64,000 bases of DNA from Corynebacterium auris (GTDB lineage: Bacteria; Actinomycetota; Actinomycetes; Mycobacteriales; Mycobacteriaceae). Under the pieces are notes generated by a model that was not told the DNA's origin, ran no database searches, and saw nothing but the letters and a program-made list of their open reading frames with translations. Of the stretch, positions 9,265-20,011 are shown piece after piece. Where the stretch lies: assembly GCF_030408575.1 (NCBI RefSeq), contig NZ_CP047047.1, forward strand, positions 2,225,275 to 2,289,274. Direction: 5' to 3'. The position numbers and the translations under genes are program-made. The first letter of the stretch is position 1; the number at the start of each line of letters is the position of its first letter.

Positions 9265-9274
9265 GGGGGGGGGG
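9265..9274 (+). repeat. G10 homopolymer at the ribosome-binding region
   Basis: Ten consecutive G bases preceded by TATAAA and followed by ATAGGT, ending seven bases before the TTG start of the Abi_2-like gene. It occupies the Shine-Dalgarno position, so changes in its length would alter RBS strength or spacing. It may also be an assembly-sensitive site. Confidence 0.7.
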
Positions 9275-9281
9275 ATAGGTT

Positions 9282-9923
9282 TTGGATCCAGCGGAGTTGG
9301 AACTCGACGTTCTTTTCGGGGACGGTCGCATGGATCCGTTCATGCTTCACACCGAAAGCGATGTGATTAAGGCGCAGCGCGCTTACATGTGGAACGCCGC
9401 GGTCGCATCGCGCTACCTGACACGAACCGGATTCGTCGAGGTCGGTCTGCGAAATATTCTTGACGGGTCCCTCACTCACATCACGGGTTCCGACCACTGG
9501 TGGGAGGACTGCTACACGGAGTTTTCTCTGGATTGCCAGAAGAGCATCGCTAAAACACTGTCGCACAAGGTCTTCGAGGGCGACTACCCGCGCGACCGCT
9601 TTGTCGCCAAATCGGAGTTTGGGCTTTGGACCTTGCTGCTGCACAAGGACAACGCCAAGAACTTCCACCAGCTGGCCAACCACGCGTTTGAGGCAAAACG
9701 CGGGAAGATCTACCACTGCATGAACGACGTGCGCCGGCTCCGGAACCGTGCTGCGCACCATGTCTGCCTCCTTGGAGATGACCACCAGGCACACCTTCAG
9801 AACATTGATGTCGCTTTGGAGTACATCGATCTGGACCTTCGCCGGTTTGTCGGTCAAGCGGACGACCTACAACAACTGTTGAATAGTTACGGCGCTTTCC
9901 TCGCCGGCAACTGTCATCTTTAG
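9282..9923 (+). CDS. Abi_2-like (AbiD/F family) HEPN protein
   Basis: A 213-residue protein related to the actinobacterial Abi family. YMWNAAVASRYLTRTGFVEV followed by GLRN (about 37-60) matches the typical 'LYxWN...EVALRN' block, and RLRNRAAHH (about 150-158) is the Rx4H motif of HEPN ribonucleases. It would be expected to act as an abortive-infection or toxin-type RNase; this is inferred from the family. The TTG at 9282 is favoured over the ATG at 9330 because residues 1-16 align with the family start and the G-rich RBS lies upstream. The G10 tract at the RBS is unusual. The gene is convergent with the next gene and separated from it by ten bases. Confidence 0.75.
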   Translation: MDPAELELDVLFGDGRMDPFMLHTESDVIKAQRAYMWNAAVASRYLTRTGFVEVGLRNILDGSLTHITGSDHWWEDCYTEFSLDCQKSIAKTLSHKVFEGDYPRDRFVAKSEFGLWTLLLHKDNAKNFHQLANHAFEAKRGKIYHCMNDVRRLRNRAAHHVCLLGDDHQAHLQNIDVALEYIDLDLRRFVGQADDLQQLLNSYGAFLAGNCHL

Positions 9924-9933
9924 AAGCGAAGAA

Positions 9934-10590
9934 CTAACGAAAGGGGCCTTCTGGGCGACTGCACTCAGTAACCCATTTGGAAAAATGCAGGTCAGCCTCT
10001 CTGAGGCTCAGGCTCCGCAGTCCTTTCAATATCTTTGCAACCTCACCACGGTCGCCCCGGGCATACGCAATCGTTCCCGGCGCCACTAAGCCGTGAAATG
10101 CGAGGTGCCTGATGCCCGTTGCCAGCGGCCGCACGTCAGAACCGCCTTCGACCAAGTCAGACAGCTGTTTCTTCAGCTCATCCCTCTTCAAAAAATCTTC
10201 CAGGGCCTTGCGCAACTTGATCGCCTCATCTAGGCGGTACCAGTGCGCGATTTCCGGTGAGTCCAGTCGCACCTTCAAGTATCGCTGTCGAGTTCGTTTG
10301 CTGCGAATTCGCCGAATCCGTTGGTCCTCATCCAGTGCCGCTTCGAGCGACTCCACGGTGGAATAGGACATAGCAACCTGCAGCAGATCGCTGTACCCCT
10401 GTGCTGTGTCGGACGTAAACCCGAACGAAACTTCCATTGTGGAGGCTGCTCGATACCGGTTTGCAAAACGCGACACCTTCGTAGGGAGATCGTTTTTCCA
10501 CGGCTTGCCGGGTAAGGAATCTACATAGTCCGTATAGACTCCCCATGCAGACGGATACCCAACTGGGTAGTCGGGTTTCACCGATTCCAC
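9934..10590 (-). CDS. Hypothetical protein downstream of glf, with Rx4H motif
   Basis: A 218-residue soluble protein that I do not recognise. The sequence is helix-rich and basic (for example RIRRIRSKRTRQRYLKVRL, about 90-108). The segment GIRHLAFHGLVAPG (about 160-173) contains Rx4H, as in HEPN RNases, but the rest does not obviously fit a named HEPN family. A GTG at 10590 gives the longest frame; the GTG three codons later (10581) is better spaced from AGGGGG and is the more likely start. It lies 3-12 bases behind glf on the same strand, so it may be co-transcribed with glf although the subject matter is unrelated, and it abuts the Abi_2-like gene tail to tail. Confidence 0.6.
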   Translation of the reverse strand: MESVKPDYPVGYPSAWGVYTDYVDSLPGKPWKNDLPTKVSRFANRYRAASTMEVSFGFTSDTAQGYSDLLQVAMSYSTVESLEAALDEDQRIRRIRSKRTRQRYLKVRLDSPEIAHWYRLDEAIKLRKALEDFLKRDELKKQLSDLVEGGSDVRPLATGIRHLAFHGLVAPGTIAYARGDRGEVAKILKGLRSLSLREADLHFSKWVTECSRPEGPFR

Positions 10591-10593
10591 CCC

Positions 10594-11877
<1,284 letters not shown>

Positions 11878-11908
11878 CTATCTTCACAGGCGCCACAGGA
11901 GATTTACC

Positions 11909-13708
11909 GTGCATCAACGACGACGACTTGCTAGCTCACCCCGGCGGGCGAACCCCGTCATTGCTGCCCTCGTGTCGGCAGCCCTCGTTGCCGTCACAGC
12001 TATCGGCGGCACCCGCGTCCTCCACGTCCAGTCCGAAGGGCAGGGCGCGATCGAGGTTGCCTCCTCCACCACGTCCTTTGCTGACGGCGCCGACGTGACC
12101 ATCGACGACGCCGCCATCCAGACCCAGGGCGGGGTCGCGGAAGAACGCCGCGTGGTGAAGGAGTTCACCAGCGAGACCCCCTTTAGCATGGTCGGCCTCA
12201 CCTGGGAAGGCGAGCGCGACATCGCGGCCTTCGTCCGCTCCGAGCGCGCCGACGGCACGTGGTCCGAGTGGTTCGAGATGGATCACGCGGACTCCGTGCC
12301 CACCAGCCCGAAGTTCGGCACCGAGCCGATCTACGTCGAACCCACCACCCGCATCCAGGTCTCCACCGCCAACGTCGACCTCCTCGAAGGCGGGCGCACC
12401 GAATCCGATGCCCCCACCACCGCACACGACATCGAGGCCGTCTTCCTCGACGGCGGCGAGGGCCTCTCCGAAAACGCCATCACGCCCGTCGCCGAGACCT
12501 ACGCCGAGGGCATGCCCAACGTCATCTCCCGCGCCGCGTGGGGCGCCGGCTACAACAGCGACCCCACCTACACCGAGGTCACCGCGGCGACCGTGCACCA
12601 CACCGCCGGGTCCAACAACTACACCGAGGCGCAGGCCCCCGGCATCGTTCGCGGCATCTGGAACTACCACGCGAACCAGCTCGGCTGGGGGGACGTGGGC
12701 TACAACGCCATGGTGGACAAGTTCGGCAACATCTACGAAGGCCGTACCGGCGGCCTGGACAGGGGCGTCCAGGGCGCCCACGTCGGCGGGTTCAACCAGA
12801 ACACCTGGGGCGTGTCCATGCTGGGCAACTACGAGCAGGTCAGGCCGACCCCCGCCGCCCTCCAGGCCATGGGCGAGATCATCGGCTGGAAGGCCGCCGT
12901 CGCCGGCTTCGACCCGAACGGCCGCGGCTACCACTTCGCCGAGTCCAACTTCAGCGGCAGCCGCTACAACGCCGGGCAGGGGGCCTACTTCCCCAACATC
13001 AACGCCCACCGCGACTTCCACTTCAACGCCTGCCCCGGTGACTTCCTCTACAACGAAATGGGAACCATCCGCAACATCGCCTCGCAGAAGGCGAACTCCC
13101 TGAATCCGGGCGGTGCCTCCGGCTCCATTACCAACCCCGATGGCAGCAACACCACCGTCACCGGCTCCGGCTCCAGCGCCCTGCAGCAGCTGGATCTCGC
13201 CGGCCTGGTCGACGGTGACCCCACCGCCATCGCGCTCGCCGCGGGCACGCTGGCCGGCGTGCTCATCCTCTTCGCCGCCCAGTACGACCTGCTGCCCAGC
13301 TCCTCCGAGACTGTCGGCGGCGTCGAGCTGCTGCCCGGCCTGACGGTGGACGCCATCACCCCGTACATCGGGCCCATCCTCGAGTTCACCGGCAACGGCG
13401 AGGCCGCCGAAATGTGGGAGCGCTTCCAGCCGCTGCTGGGCAACCTCACCGGCACCGCGGGCGTCGGCGGCAGCAGCTACGCCTTCTTCGAGCACGGCAT
13501 CGGCATCATGAACTCCGAGGGCGACATCCGCACGCTGGCGGGCAAGATCGCCGACGCCTGGCTGCAGCAGGGCGCCGACGGCGGCCCGCTCGGGCTGCCC
13601 ACCTCGGACGAGTACTCCCCCTTCAGCGACATCGTGCGCGTGGACTTCCAGGGCGGGCACATCTCCTACGACCCGGAATCCAACTCCGTCAACATCGACG
13701 TGGAGTAG
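11909..13708 (+). CDS. Secreted N-acetylmuramoyl-L-alanine amidase (PGRP domain, LGFP C-terminus)
   Basis: Peptidoglycan amidase of the PGRP/amidase_2 type, homologous to the amidase beside glf in mycobacteria and corynebacteria. The GTG at 11909 follows AGGAG. A basic N-terminus and a hydrophobic segment (NPVIAALVSAALVAVTAIGG, about 12-31) form a signal anchor. The PGRP domain begins near residue 205 (ISRAAWGA). Zinc ligands are expected in VHHTAG (about 230) and in the NAHRDFHFNACPG region (about 364-376). A second hydrophobic stretch follows near 440, and the C-terminal 90 residues contain GPLGLPTSDE, an LGFP-type cell-wall repeat. At 599 residues it fits the family. It faces glpK tail to tail. 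Confidence 0.9.
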   Translation: MHQRRRLASSPRRANPVIAALVSAALVAVTAIGGTRVLHVQSEGQGAIEVASSTTSFADGADVTIDDAAIQTQGGVAEERRVVKEFTSETPFSMVGLTWEGERDIAAFVRSERADGTWSEWFEMDHADSVPTSPKFGTEPIYVEPTTRIQVSTANVDLLEGGRTESDAPTTAHDIEAVFLDGGEGLSENAITPVAETYAEGMPNVISRAAWGAGYNSDPTYTEVTAATVHHTAGSNNYTEAQAPGIVRGIWNYHANQLGWGDVGYNAMVDKFGNIYEGRTGGLDRGVQGAHVGGFNQNTWGVSMLGNYEQVRPTPAALQAMGEIIGWKAAVAGFDPNGRGYHFAESNFSGSRYNAGQGAYFPNINAHRDFHFNACPGDFLYNEMGTIRNIASQKANSLNPGGASGSITNPDGSNTTVTGSGSSALQQLDLAGLVDGDPTAIALAAGTLAGVLILFAAQYDLLPSSSETVGGVELLPGLTVDAITPYIGPILEFTGNGEAAEMWERFQPLLGNLTGTAGVGGSSYAFFEHGIGIMNSEGDIRTLAGKIADAWLQQGADGGPLGLPTSDEYSPFSDIVRVDFQGGHISYDPESNSVNIDVE

Positions 13709-13714
13709 CGGCGC

Positions 13715-13738
13715 CTGGGGTAGCCCGGCCTACCCCAG
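13715..13738. terminator. Perfect 9-bp hairpin between amidase and glpK
   Basis: CTGGGGTAG and CTACCCCAG around a six-base loop, including the glpK stop codon. It is symmetric and sits between convergent genes, so it could end both transcripts, but no T-run follows on either side. Confidence 0.45.
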
Positions 13739-15202
13739 CCCGTAGGAGCGGGCCACCGCGTCCTCCCACGCGGACATGAAGCGCTCCCGCTCGGGTTGAT
13801 CCATCGTGCACTCCCAGCGGGTGGACTCCCCGAGGGTCAAGGGGGCGTCGATAAGCGATGCCCCGATCCCCGCCGCCGAGGCCGCGCCCATCACCGTCGT
13901 CTCGATGCTGCCCGGCCGCACCACGGGGGCGCCCAGCAGGTCGGCCTGCATCTGCATGAGCAGCTCGTTGTCGGTCATCCCGCCGTCGACCCGCAGCTCC
14001 GGAATCGACGTGCCCGCGTCCTGCTCCACCGCGCGCACCACCTCGATCGCCTGCAGGCACGTCGCCTCGAGCGCGGCCCGGGCGATGTGGCGCCGGTCCG
14101 CGAAGCGCGTCAGCCCTGTGATCACCCCGCGCGCGTCGGGGCGCCAGCGCGGAGCGAACAGCCCCGAAAACGCCGGGACGATGACGACCCCCGCGCTGTC
14201 GTCGACCTGGCGTGCCAGAGACTCGGACTCGGCGGCCGTGCGCAGGATACCCAGCTGGTCGCGCAGCCACTGAATCAGCGAGCCGCCCACCGCCACCGAG
14301 CCCTCCAGCGCGTACACGGGCGCCTCCCCCTCGCGCTGGTAGGCCACCGTGGTGAGCATCCCGTTCGCGCTCACCTGCGCCCGCTCACCCGTGTTGAGCA
14401 GCATGAACAGACCCGTGCCGTAGGTGATCTTCGCCTCGCCCTCCGCCAGGCACCCCTGCCCGAACAGCGCCGCCTGCTGGTCGCCCAGCACGCCCGTGAT
14501 CGGGGCACCGGCGATCGGCCCCCTCCGGCGCACGCTCGCAAACTTGCCTATCGACGCCCGGATCTCCGGCAGCATCACCCGCGGCACGCCGATCTCCTCG
14601 CACAGCTCGTCGTCCCAGTCCAGCGTGTGAAGATCCATCAGCAGCGTGCGGCTGGCGTTGGTCACGTCCGTGAGATGCACGGCCTCCTCCGGCTGCCGCG
14701 CCCCTCCGGTGAGGTTCCACATCAGCCAGGTGTCAATCGTGCCGGCCAGCAGCTCCCCGCGCTCGGCGCGCTCCCGCGCGCCCTCGACGTTGTCGAGGAT
14801 CCACGCCCACTTCGGCCCCGCCGGGTACGAATTGCGCAGCAGCCCCGTCTTTTCCAGGTGCTGGGCGGGGTTGCCGTCGAAGTTCGTGCGCGTGTCCTGC
14901 CAGACGATCGCGTTATAGACCGGTCGGCCCGTCTCCTTCTCCCACACCACCGCCGTCTCGCGCTGGTTGGTGATGCCGAGCGCCGCAATATCGGCCTCCG
15001 CGATGTCCTTCTCCGCCAGCGCCTGGGCAAGGGCCCGGCGCGTGTTGCGCCAGATTTCCAGCGGATCGTGCTCCACCCAGCCCTGCCTGGGCATGATCTG
15101 CTCGTGCTCGAACTGGGCCTGGGAGCACACGGTGCCCTCGGTGGTGGTCACGATGACCCGCGTCGAGGTCGTGCCCTGGTCAATGGCGGCGATGTACGGC
15201 AT
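13730..15202 (-). CDS. glpK: Glycerol kinase
   Basis: ATP-dependent phosphorylation of glycerol to glycerol-3-phosphate in the cytoplasm. The 490-residue FGGY kinase has the N-terminal phosphate loop [14 protein letters not shown] (about 5-18), [12 protein letters not shown] and IVWQDTRT in domain I, and [18 protein letters not shown] in the C-terminal ATPase fold. The ATG at 15202 is the natural start. Downstream of an HAD hydrolase on the same strand (gap about 44 bases), in the order plsC-HAD-glpK, which links glycerol phosphate supply to phospholipid acylation. A 13-mer repeat copy is at 13844-13856. Confidence 0.97.
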   Translation of the reverse strand: MPYIAAIDQGTTSTRVIVTTTEGTVCSQAQFEHEQIMPRQGWVEHDPLEIWRNTRRALAQALAEKDIAEADIAALGITNQRETAVVWEKETGRPVYNAIVWQDTRTNFDGNPAQHLEKTGLLRNSYPAGPKWAWILDNVEGARERAERGELLAGTIDTWLMWNLTGGARQPEEAVHLTDVTNASRTLLMDLHTLDWDDELCEEIGVPRVMLPEIRASIGKFASVRRRGPIAGAPITGVLGDQQAALFGQGCLAEGEAKITYGTGLFMLLNTGERAQVSANGMLTTVAYQREGEAPVYALEGSVAVGGSLIQWLRDQLGILRTAAESESLARQVDDSAGVVIVPAFSGLFAPRWRPDARGVITGLTRFADRRHIARAALEATCLQAIEVVRAVEQDAGTSIPELRVDGGMTDNELLMQMQADLLGAPVVRPGSIETTVMGAASAAGIGASLIDAPLTLGESTRWECTMDQPERERFMSAWEDAVARSYGLG

Positions 15203-15246
15203 GGGGATAGTGTAGGAAATCCCTGTGCCGCGGCTCGTACCGCGGC

Positions 15247-16071
15247 CTAAAACCAGCGCTCCAGCACCCGCGCCACGCCGTCCTCGTCGTTGGTGGCGGT
15301 GGTGTAATCCGCCGCTTCGCGGGCGGCGGGCGCCGCGTTGCCCATGGCCACGCCCATCCCGGACCAGGCCAGCATCTCGCAGTCGTTGGGCATGTCGCCG
15401 AAGCTGATCACCTCGTGCGCCTCCACCCCGTAGCGGGCCGCCAGGATGGACACGCCCGTCGCCTTGTTCACCCCGGGGCTGGAGAGCTCGATGAGGCCCT
15501 CGTTCATGGAGTAGGTCAGGTGCGCGGCGTCGGGCTCAATCACCGGGGCGAGAAGGTCGAACATCTCGGCGGCGCAGAGCTGCGGGCAGCGGACGAGGAG
15601 TTTGGCCGCGGGGGCGTCGATAAGCTCGGCGGTGGAGACCACGCCGAAACCGACGTTTTCGGCGGCGGGGTTGAAGGTCGGGGTGACCAAGAAGACCTGG
15701 TCCTCGGGGTCAAGCGCGGACTGGCCGACGCGCTCGACGCCGTAGCCGTGCGTCAGCCCCAGCGGGCGCAGCACGGAATCGACCGCGGCCACGAGCTCGC
15801 GCATCGTCTCGACCTCCAACTCGAAGGAGTGCAGGATGGTGTCGGAGGTCGGGTCGTAGACCACCGCACCGTTGGCGCACACGCAGACGGGGCTAAACGG
15901 CAGCTGGTCCAGCACCGGCATGAGCCAGCGATGGGGCCGGCCCGTGGCCAGCCCGAAGTGGGCGCCCGAGCGCACGGCGCGCGTGACCGCGCCGCGCAGC
16001 CGCGGGGTGACACGGCCGCTGCTGTTGAGGAAGGTGCCGTCGATGTCGCTGATGATCAGCCGCGGGGCCAC
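15247..16071 (-). CDS. Cof-type HAD-superfamily phosphatase
   Basis: A 274-residue HAD hydrolase of the Cof/YbiV type with the C2 cap. Motif I DIDGTFLN (about 8-15) supplies the nucleophile and general acid. Motif II is at LATGRP, the motif III lysine is in GVNKATGV, and motif IV is [12 protein letters not shown]. Members of this group dephosphorylate sugar phosphates or flavin and pyridoxal phosphates; the substrate cannot be told here. Between plsC and glpK, with only seven bases to the plsC stop, so co-transcribed. One 13-mer repeat copy (15613-15625) encodes Leu-Ile-Asp-Ala. Confidence 0.9.
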   Translation of the reverse strand: MAPRLIISDIDGTFLNSSGRVTPRLRGAVTRAVRSGAHFGLATGRPHRWLMPVLDQLPFSPVCVCANGAVVYDPTSDTILHSFELEVETMRELVAAVDSVLRPLGLTHGYGVERVGQSALDPEDQVFLVTPTFNPAAENVGFGVVSTAELIDAPAAKLLVRCPQLCAAEMFDLLAPVIEPDAAHLTYSMNEGLIELSSPGVNKATGVSILAARYGVEAHEVISFGDMPNDCEMLAWSGMGVAMGNAAPAAREAADYTTATNDEDGVARVLERWF

Positions 16072-16078
16072 GGGGCAA

Positions 16079-16915
16079 TCACGCCTTTTTCTTCTTCTTG
16101 TTCTTGCGGGCTTCCTTCTCGCGGGCGTACATCTCCTCCGCCTCCTCGAGAGTGGGCGCGGAGCCGCCCAGCGAATTCGGCATCCACCGCTCGCCGCTGG
16201 GGAAGGGCCCGAAGGAGCGGGCGTATTCCTCGCGGGAGGCCTCGAGTAGCGCGCCCATCGCCTCCTTGAGCCGGCCGGTGACCTCCTCCGGGGTGCCCTC
16301 GGTGTCCACGGGCGCGCCGTAGCGCACGATGACCGGGGTGTTCGTGCGGCCCAGGCGCCGCGGCAGGTCCTTCGTCCAGATGCGCTGGGAGCCCCAGATC
16401 ACGCAGGGGATCAGTGGGACACCTGCGCGCTGCGCGATGCGCGCGCCGCCCGTCTTGAAGTCCGAGAGCTCGAAGGAGCGGGAAATGGTTCCCTCGGGGA
16501 AGATGCCCACGAGCGCGCCGTTTCCGAGGCACTCGACGGCGGCGTCCACCGCGCTGGCGCCTGCGGCGCGGTCCACGGGCACGTGCTTCATCCCGCGCAT
16601 GAGCCAGCCGATCACCGGCATGGGGAAGACCTCCGCCTTGGCCATGAAGCGCACGAGGCGTCGGCCCCGGAGGTGCGGGCCCATGCCCGCGAAGATGAAG
16701 TCGAACCAGCCGGTGTGGTTGATGGCCAGCAGCGCGCCGCCCTCGAGGGGGAGGTTGTCCAGCCCGTGGAGCGTGGTGTGCGTGCCCTGCGCGCGGAAGA
16801 CGGCCTTCGCCGCCCGCACGACGCGCTGGTAGAAGCGCTCCCCGGATTCGACGGGGTGATCGGGCGCCGCTGCGTAGGTGGGGTCGACGGCGAACAACCC
16901 TTGAAGCTCAGGCAT
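16079..16915 (-). CDS. 1-acyl-sn-glycerol-3-phosphate acyltransferase (PlsC family)
   Basis: Membrane-associated acyltransferase making phosphatidic acid from lysophosphatidic acid, or a related lipid acylation. The 278-residue protein contains the catalytic NHTGWFD (HX4D, about 66-72), the block RLVRFMAKAEVF, the acceptor-binding FPEGTISR (about 138-145) and VPLIPCVIWGS. A lysine-rich tail (KEARKNKKKKKA) closes the protein. The ATG at 16915 overlaps the serS stop, so it is translationally coupled to serS. The order serS-plsC-HAD-glpK is conserved in Corynebacterium. Confidence 0.9.
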   Translation of the reverse strand: MPELQGLFAVDPTYAAAPDHPVESGERFYQRVVRAAKAVFRAQGTHTTLHGLDNLPLEGGALLAINHTGWFDFIFAGMGPHLRGRRLVRFMAKAEVFPMPVIGWLMRGMKHVPVDRAAGASAVDAAVECLGNGALVGIFPEGTISRSFELSDFKTGGARIAQRAGVPLIPCVIWGSQRIWTKDLPRRLGRTNTPVIVRYGAPVDTEGTPEEVTGRLKEAMGALLEASREEYARSFGPFPSGERWMPNSLGGSAPTLEEAEEMYAREKEARKNKKKKKA

Positions 16916-18168
16916 CAGGGCACCAGCACTTCCTTGCCCACCCAGGGGCGCAGCGCCTCGGGCACGGTGACGGACCCGTCGGCGTTCTGGTTGTTCTCCA
17001 AGATGGCCACCAGCCAGCGCGTCGTAGCCAGCGTGCCGTTGAGGGTAGCCACGGTCTGGGTCTTGCCCTCGGCGTCGCGGTAGCGCGTGGCCAAGCGGCG
17101 GCCCTGGAAGGTCGTGCAGTTCGAGGTGGAGGTGAGCTCACGGTAGGTGTTCTGGGAGGGCACCCACGCCTCGGTGTCGAACTTGCGGGCCGCAGAGGAG
17201 CCGAGGTCGCCGGCGGCGATGTCGATGATGCGGTAGGGCACCTGGACAGCGTCGAGCATCTCGCGCTCGAGGCCGAGCAGCTTCTGGTGCATCTCCTCCG
17301 CCTGCTCCGGTTCGCAGTAGACGAACATCTCCAGCTTGTCGAACTGGTGCACGCGCAGAATGCCCTTGGTGTCCTTCCCGTAGGAGCCGGCCTCGCGGCG
17401 GAAGCAGGAGGACCAGCCGGCGTAGAGCAGGGGCCCGTCGCTGAGGTCGATGATCTCGTCGCGGTGGTAGCCGGCGAGCGCAACCTCGGAGGTGCCCACG
17501 AGGTAGAGGTCATCGCGCTCGAGGTAGTAGATCTCCTCGTCGTGCTCGTCCAAAAAGCCGGTGCCCTGCATGATCTCGGGGCGCACGAGCACAGGCGGCA
17601 CCATGACCTTGAAGCCGGCCTCGCGGGCTTTCTGGGCGGCGAGCATGAGCATGCCCAGCTGCATCCAGGCGCCGTCGCCGACGAGGTAGTAAAAGCGCGC
17701 GCCGCCGACCTTGGTGCCGCGCTTGACGTCGATAATGCCGAGGGCCTCGCCGAGGTCGAGGTGGTCCTTGACCTCGAAGTCGAACTCGGGGACCTCGCCG
17801 ACGTGCTCGAGGACGACGAAGTCCTCCTCCCCGCCCGCCGGCGCGCCCTCGACCACGTTCGGGATGGCGTGCTGCAGGCGACGCACCTGCTCCTGCGCCT
17901 CCGTCTGGGCCGCGTCCGCGGCCTTGACCTTTTCCTTGAGCTCGTTGGAGCCCTCCAGCAGGGCGGGGCGGTCCTCGGGGGCGGCCTGGCCGATCTTCTT
18001 GCCGAAGGCCTTTTGCTCCGCGCGCAGCTCGTCGGCCGCCTGGATCGCGGAGCGGCGCACCTCGTCGGCTGCGATCAGCTGGTCCACGAGGCCCGGGTCC
18101 TCGCCGCGCGCCCGCTGGGAGGCGCGGACGGCGTCGGGGTTGTCACGCACAAACTTCAGATCAATCAC
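16915..18168 (-). CDS. serS: Seryl-tRNA synthetase
   Basis: Class II aminoacyl-tRNA synthetase charging tRNA-Ser (and tRNA-Sec where present). The 417-residue length is standard. The N-terminal coiled coil (about 25-100) binds the tRNA long arm. Motif 2 is seen at [21 protein letters not shown], with the preceding serine-site [11 protein letters not shown]. Motif 3 is represented by [20 protein letters not shown] near the C-terminus. First gene of the serS-plsC-HAD-glpK run; divergent from the GntR regulator, with about 60 bases between start codons. Confidence 0.98.
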   Translation of the reverse strand: MIDLKFVRDNPDAVRASQRARGEDPGLVDQLIAADEVRRSAIQAADELRAEQKAFGKKIGQAAPEDRPALLEGSNELKEKVKAADAAQTEAQEQVRRLQHAIPNVVEGAPAGGEEDFVVLEHVGEVPEFDFEVKDHLDLGEALGIIDVKRGTKVGGARFYYLVGDGAWMQLGMLMLAAQKAREAGFKVMVPPVLVRPEIMQGTGFLDEHDEEIYYLERDDLYLVGTSEVALAGYHRDEIIDLSDGPLLYAGWSSCFRREAGSYGKDTKGILRVHQFDKLEMFVYCEPEQAEEMHQKLLGLEREMLDAVQVPYRIIDIAAGDLGSSAARKFDTEAWVPSQNTYRELTSTSNCTTFQGRRLATRYRDAEGKTQTVATLNGTLATTRWLVAILENNQNADGSVTVPEALRPWVGKEVLVP

Positions 18169-18227
18169 GCCTTCATACTCTAGCGGGTCGCCGTTCCGCT
18201 GGGCTGGTCATAACCACCGGGGGTAGG

Positions 18228-18953
18228 ATGGCTGACATGCGGATCTCCGACGGACCTGTGCCCAAGCACGCGCAGCTGCGCCTCATCCTCGAGCAGATGT
18301 GCGACGAAGAGCTCAGCCCCGGCGACCCGATCCCTGGCGAGCGCGCACTGGAGGAGACCTACGGCGTCAGCCGGATCACCGTGCGCCGCGCCATCGGGGA
18401 CCTCGTCGCCGCCGGCAAGCTGCGCCGCGTGCGCGGCAAGGGCACTTTCGTCGCGCCGAACACCCTGGTCAGCCACCTGCACCTGGCCAGCTTCTCCGAC
18501 GAGATGCAGGCGCAGCAGGTTGCGGCCTCCTCCACGATCCTGCTCTCCGAGCGCGCCGCCGCCCCGGCGCAGGTCTCCGCCTACTTCGGCTCCGAGGCGG
18601 GCGCGGTGCACATCCACCTGCGGCGCCTGCGCCTCGGCGACGGCGAGCCCTACGCCATCGACGACGCCTGGTACAACGGCGGCCTCGTCCCGGACCTGCT
18701 CGACCGCGACGTCAACAACTCCGTGTACACGCTGCTGGACAAGGAGTACGGCCTCCCCGTGACCGAGGCCGACCAGACCGTCACCGCCGTCAACGCCAGC
18801 GCGTCCGACGCGCCGCTTCTCGACGTCACGCCCGGCGCCGCCCTCCTGCACATCGTGCGCTACGCCCGCAGCGGCGAGCGCGAGGTGGAGCTGTGCTCCT
18901 CGCTCTACCGCACCGACCGCTACCGCCTGAACGCCAGGGTGGGCAGACCGTGA
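18228..18953 (+). CDS. farR: GntR-family regulator, FarR/HutC type
   Basis: A 241-residue regulator: N-terminal winged helix (about 10-80; EETYGVSRITVRRAIGDLVA is the recognition helix region, GKGTFVA the wing) and a UTRA effector domain (about 95-235). The position next to serS and upstream of the phosphoglycerate mutase-pheA genes matches FarR of C. glutamicum, which affects amino acid metabolism genes; the symbol rests on that synteny, recalled and not searched. TAGGAT overlaps the ATG at 18228, so if it is the -10 the true start may be the ATG at 18237 on a leaderless mRNA. Confidence 0.78.
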   Translation: MADMRISDGPVPKHAQLRLILEQMCDEELSPGDPIPGERALEETYGVSRITVRRAIGDLVAAGKLRRVRGKGTFVAPNTLVSHLHLASFSDEMQAQQVAASSTILLSERAAAPAQVSAYFGSEAGAVHIHLRRLRLGDGEPYAIDDAWYNGGLVPDLLDRDVNNSVYTLLDKEYGLPVTEADQTVTAVNASASDAPLLDVTPGAALLHIVRYARSGEREVELCSSLYRTDRYRLNARVGRP

Positions 18954-18967
18954 GGCAGAATGGGCGC

Positions 18968-20011
18968 ATGATTTCTGCAACGTCCGGTGCACGAGCCACC
19001 CTCCTGGCCCTCCTCGCGGGGGCCGTCGGGGCTGCCTCCTACGCGGCCGTGTCAGAGTCTCCCGCCGAGACCGGCGGGCCGAGCACGGCGGCCAGTTCCG
19101 CGCCCTCCTCCACGGGAGTGCAGCCGGCGCCGCCGTTCACCACGGCCGACGCGGGGACCTGCCTGACCTGGGAGATCGCAGAAGATGGCAGCATCTCCGA
19201 ATTCGAGCAGACCCCCTGCGCCAGCGAGCACCGCTTCGAGGTGTCCACCCGCGAGGACCTGGCCACCTTCCCCTCCTCCGAGTTCGGCCCGGAGGCCGAG
19301 CCGCCGAACCCGACCCGGCAGGCGCAGCTGCGCGAGGAGCTTTGCGGGGCGGCCACGGTGCGCTACCTCGACGGCGTCTACGACCCGAACGGGCGCTACT
19401 CCATCGCCTCGATTTTGCCCCCGGCCGACTCCTGGGCCGCCGGCGACCGCACCATGCTGTGCGGCCTCCAGGTCCCCGACGCCTCCGGCGAGCCGCTGCT
19501 GACCACCGGCAACGCCGCGGCCCAGGACCAGGCCCGCGTCCTGCCCGCCGGGGAGTGCGCGGCGATCGACGCCTCCAACACCGTCACCCCGGTCGACTGC
19601 GCCGAGCCGCACCACATGGAAATCACCTCGGTGGTCAGCCTGAACGAGGTCTTCGCCGACCGCACGCCTAGCGTCGAGGAGCAGGACGAGTACCTCGGCG
19701 ACGCCTGCACCACCGCCGCCCACGACTACCTCGGCGGCGAGGAGAACCTGTACCAGGTTGCCCTCCAGCCGTTCTGGACCACGCTGGCGCCCGCCAGCTG
19801 GGAGGGCGGCTCCCGCAGCGTCAACTGCGCGCTGGTCTTTTCCCGCGACGGGGCCTTCGCCACGCTCACCGGCTCCGCCCAGGGCGGGCGCGAGGAGCTG
19901 CGTATCGACGGCAACCCGCCGCCCGAGCGCCCCGAGCGGCGCCCCCTGCGCTCGGACTCCACCCCCGCGTCCTCGCCCTCGTCACCAGCGCCCGCCGAGC
20001 CCGCCCCATGA
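18968..20011 (+). CDS. Septum formation family protein (exported)
   Basis: A 347-residue exported protein with one N-terminal hydrophobic segment (ATLLALLAGAVGAASYAAV, about 9-27) and a Ser/Pro/Thr-rich linker. Two repeats of the septum-formation domain (PF13845 type) follow, each with conserved cysteines: GTCLTW...TPCASEHRFEV near 58-85 and GECAAID...VDCAEPHHMEI near 195-218. The C-terminus is Pro/Arg/Ser-rich. The role in cell division is a family annotation and is not demonstrated. The gene starts 14 bases after the FarR-like gene and overlaps the metallopeptidase gene by four bases (ATGA). Confidence 0.75.
   Translation: MISATSGARATLLALLAGAVGAASYAAVSESPAETGGPSTAASSAPSSTGVQPAPPFTTADAGTCLTWEIAEDGSISEFEQTPCASEHRFEVSTREDLATFPSSEFGPEAEPPNPTRQAQLREELCGAATVRYLDGVYDPNGRYSIASILPPADSWAAGDRTMLCGLQVPDASGEPLLTTGNAAAQDQARVLPAGECAAIDASNTVTPVDCAEPHHMEITSVVSLNEVFADRTPSVEEQDEYLGDACTTAAHDYLGGEENLYQVALQPFWTTLAPASWEGGSRSVNCALVFSRDGAFATLTGSAQGGREELRIDGNPPPERPERRPLRSDSTPASSPSSPAPAEPAP

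Noticed and set aside
11936..13660. A 574-codon open frame antisense to the amidase gene
   Set aside because: GC-rich shadow: low-complexity Gly/Val/Ala composition, no family motif, and the sense strand encodes a complete PGRP amidase.
13796..15250. A 484-codon plus-strand frame over glpK
   Set aside because: Arg/His/Pro-rich shadow of glycerol kinase with no recognisable domain.
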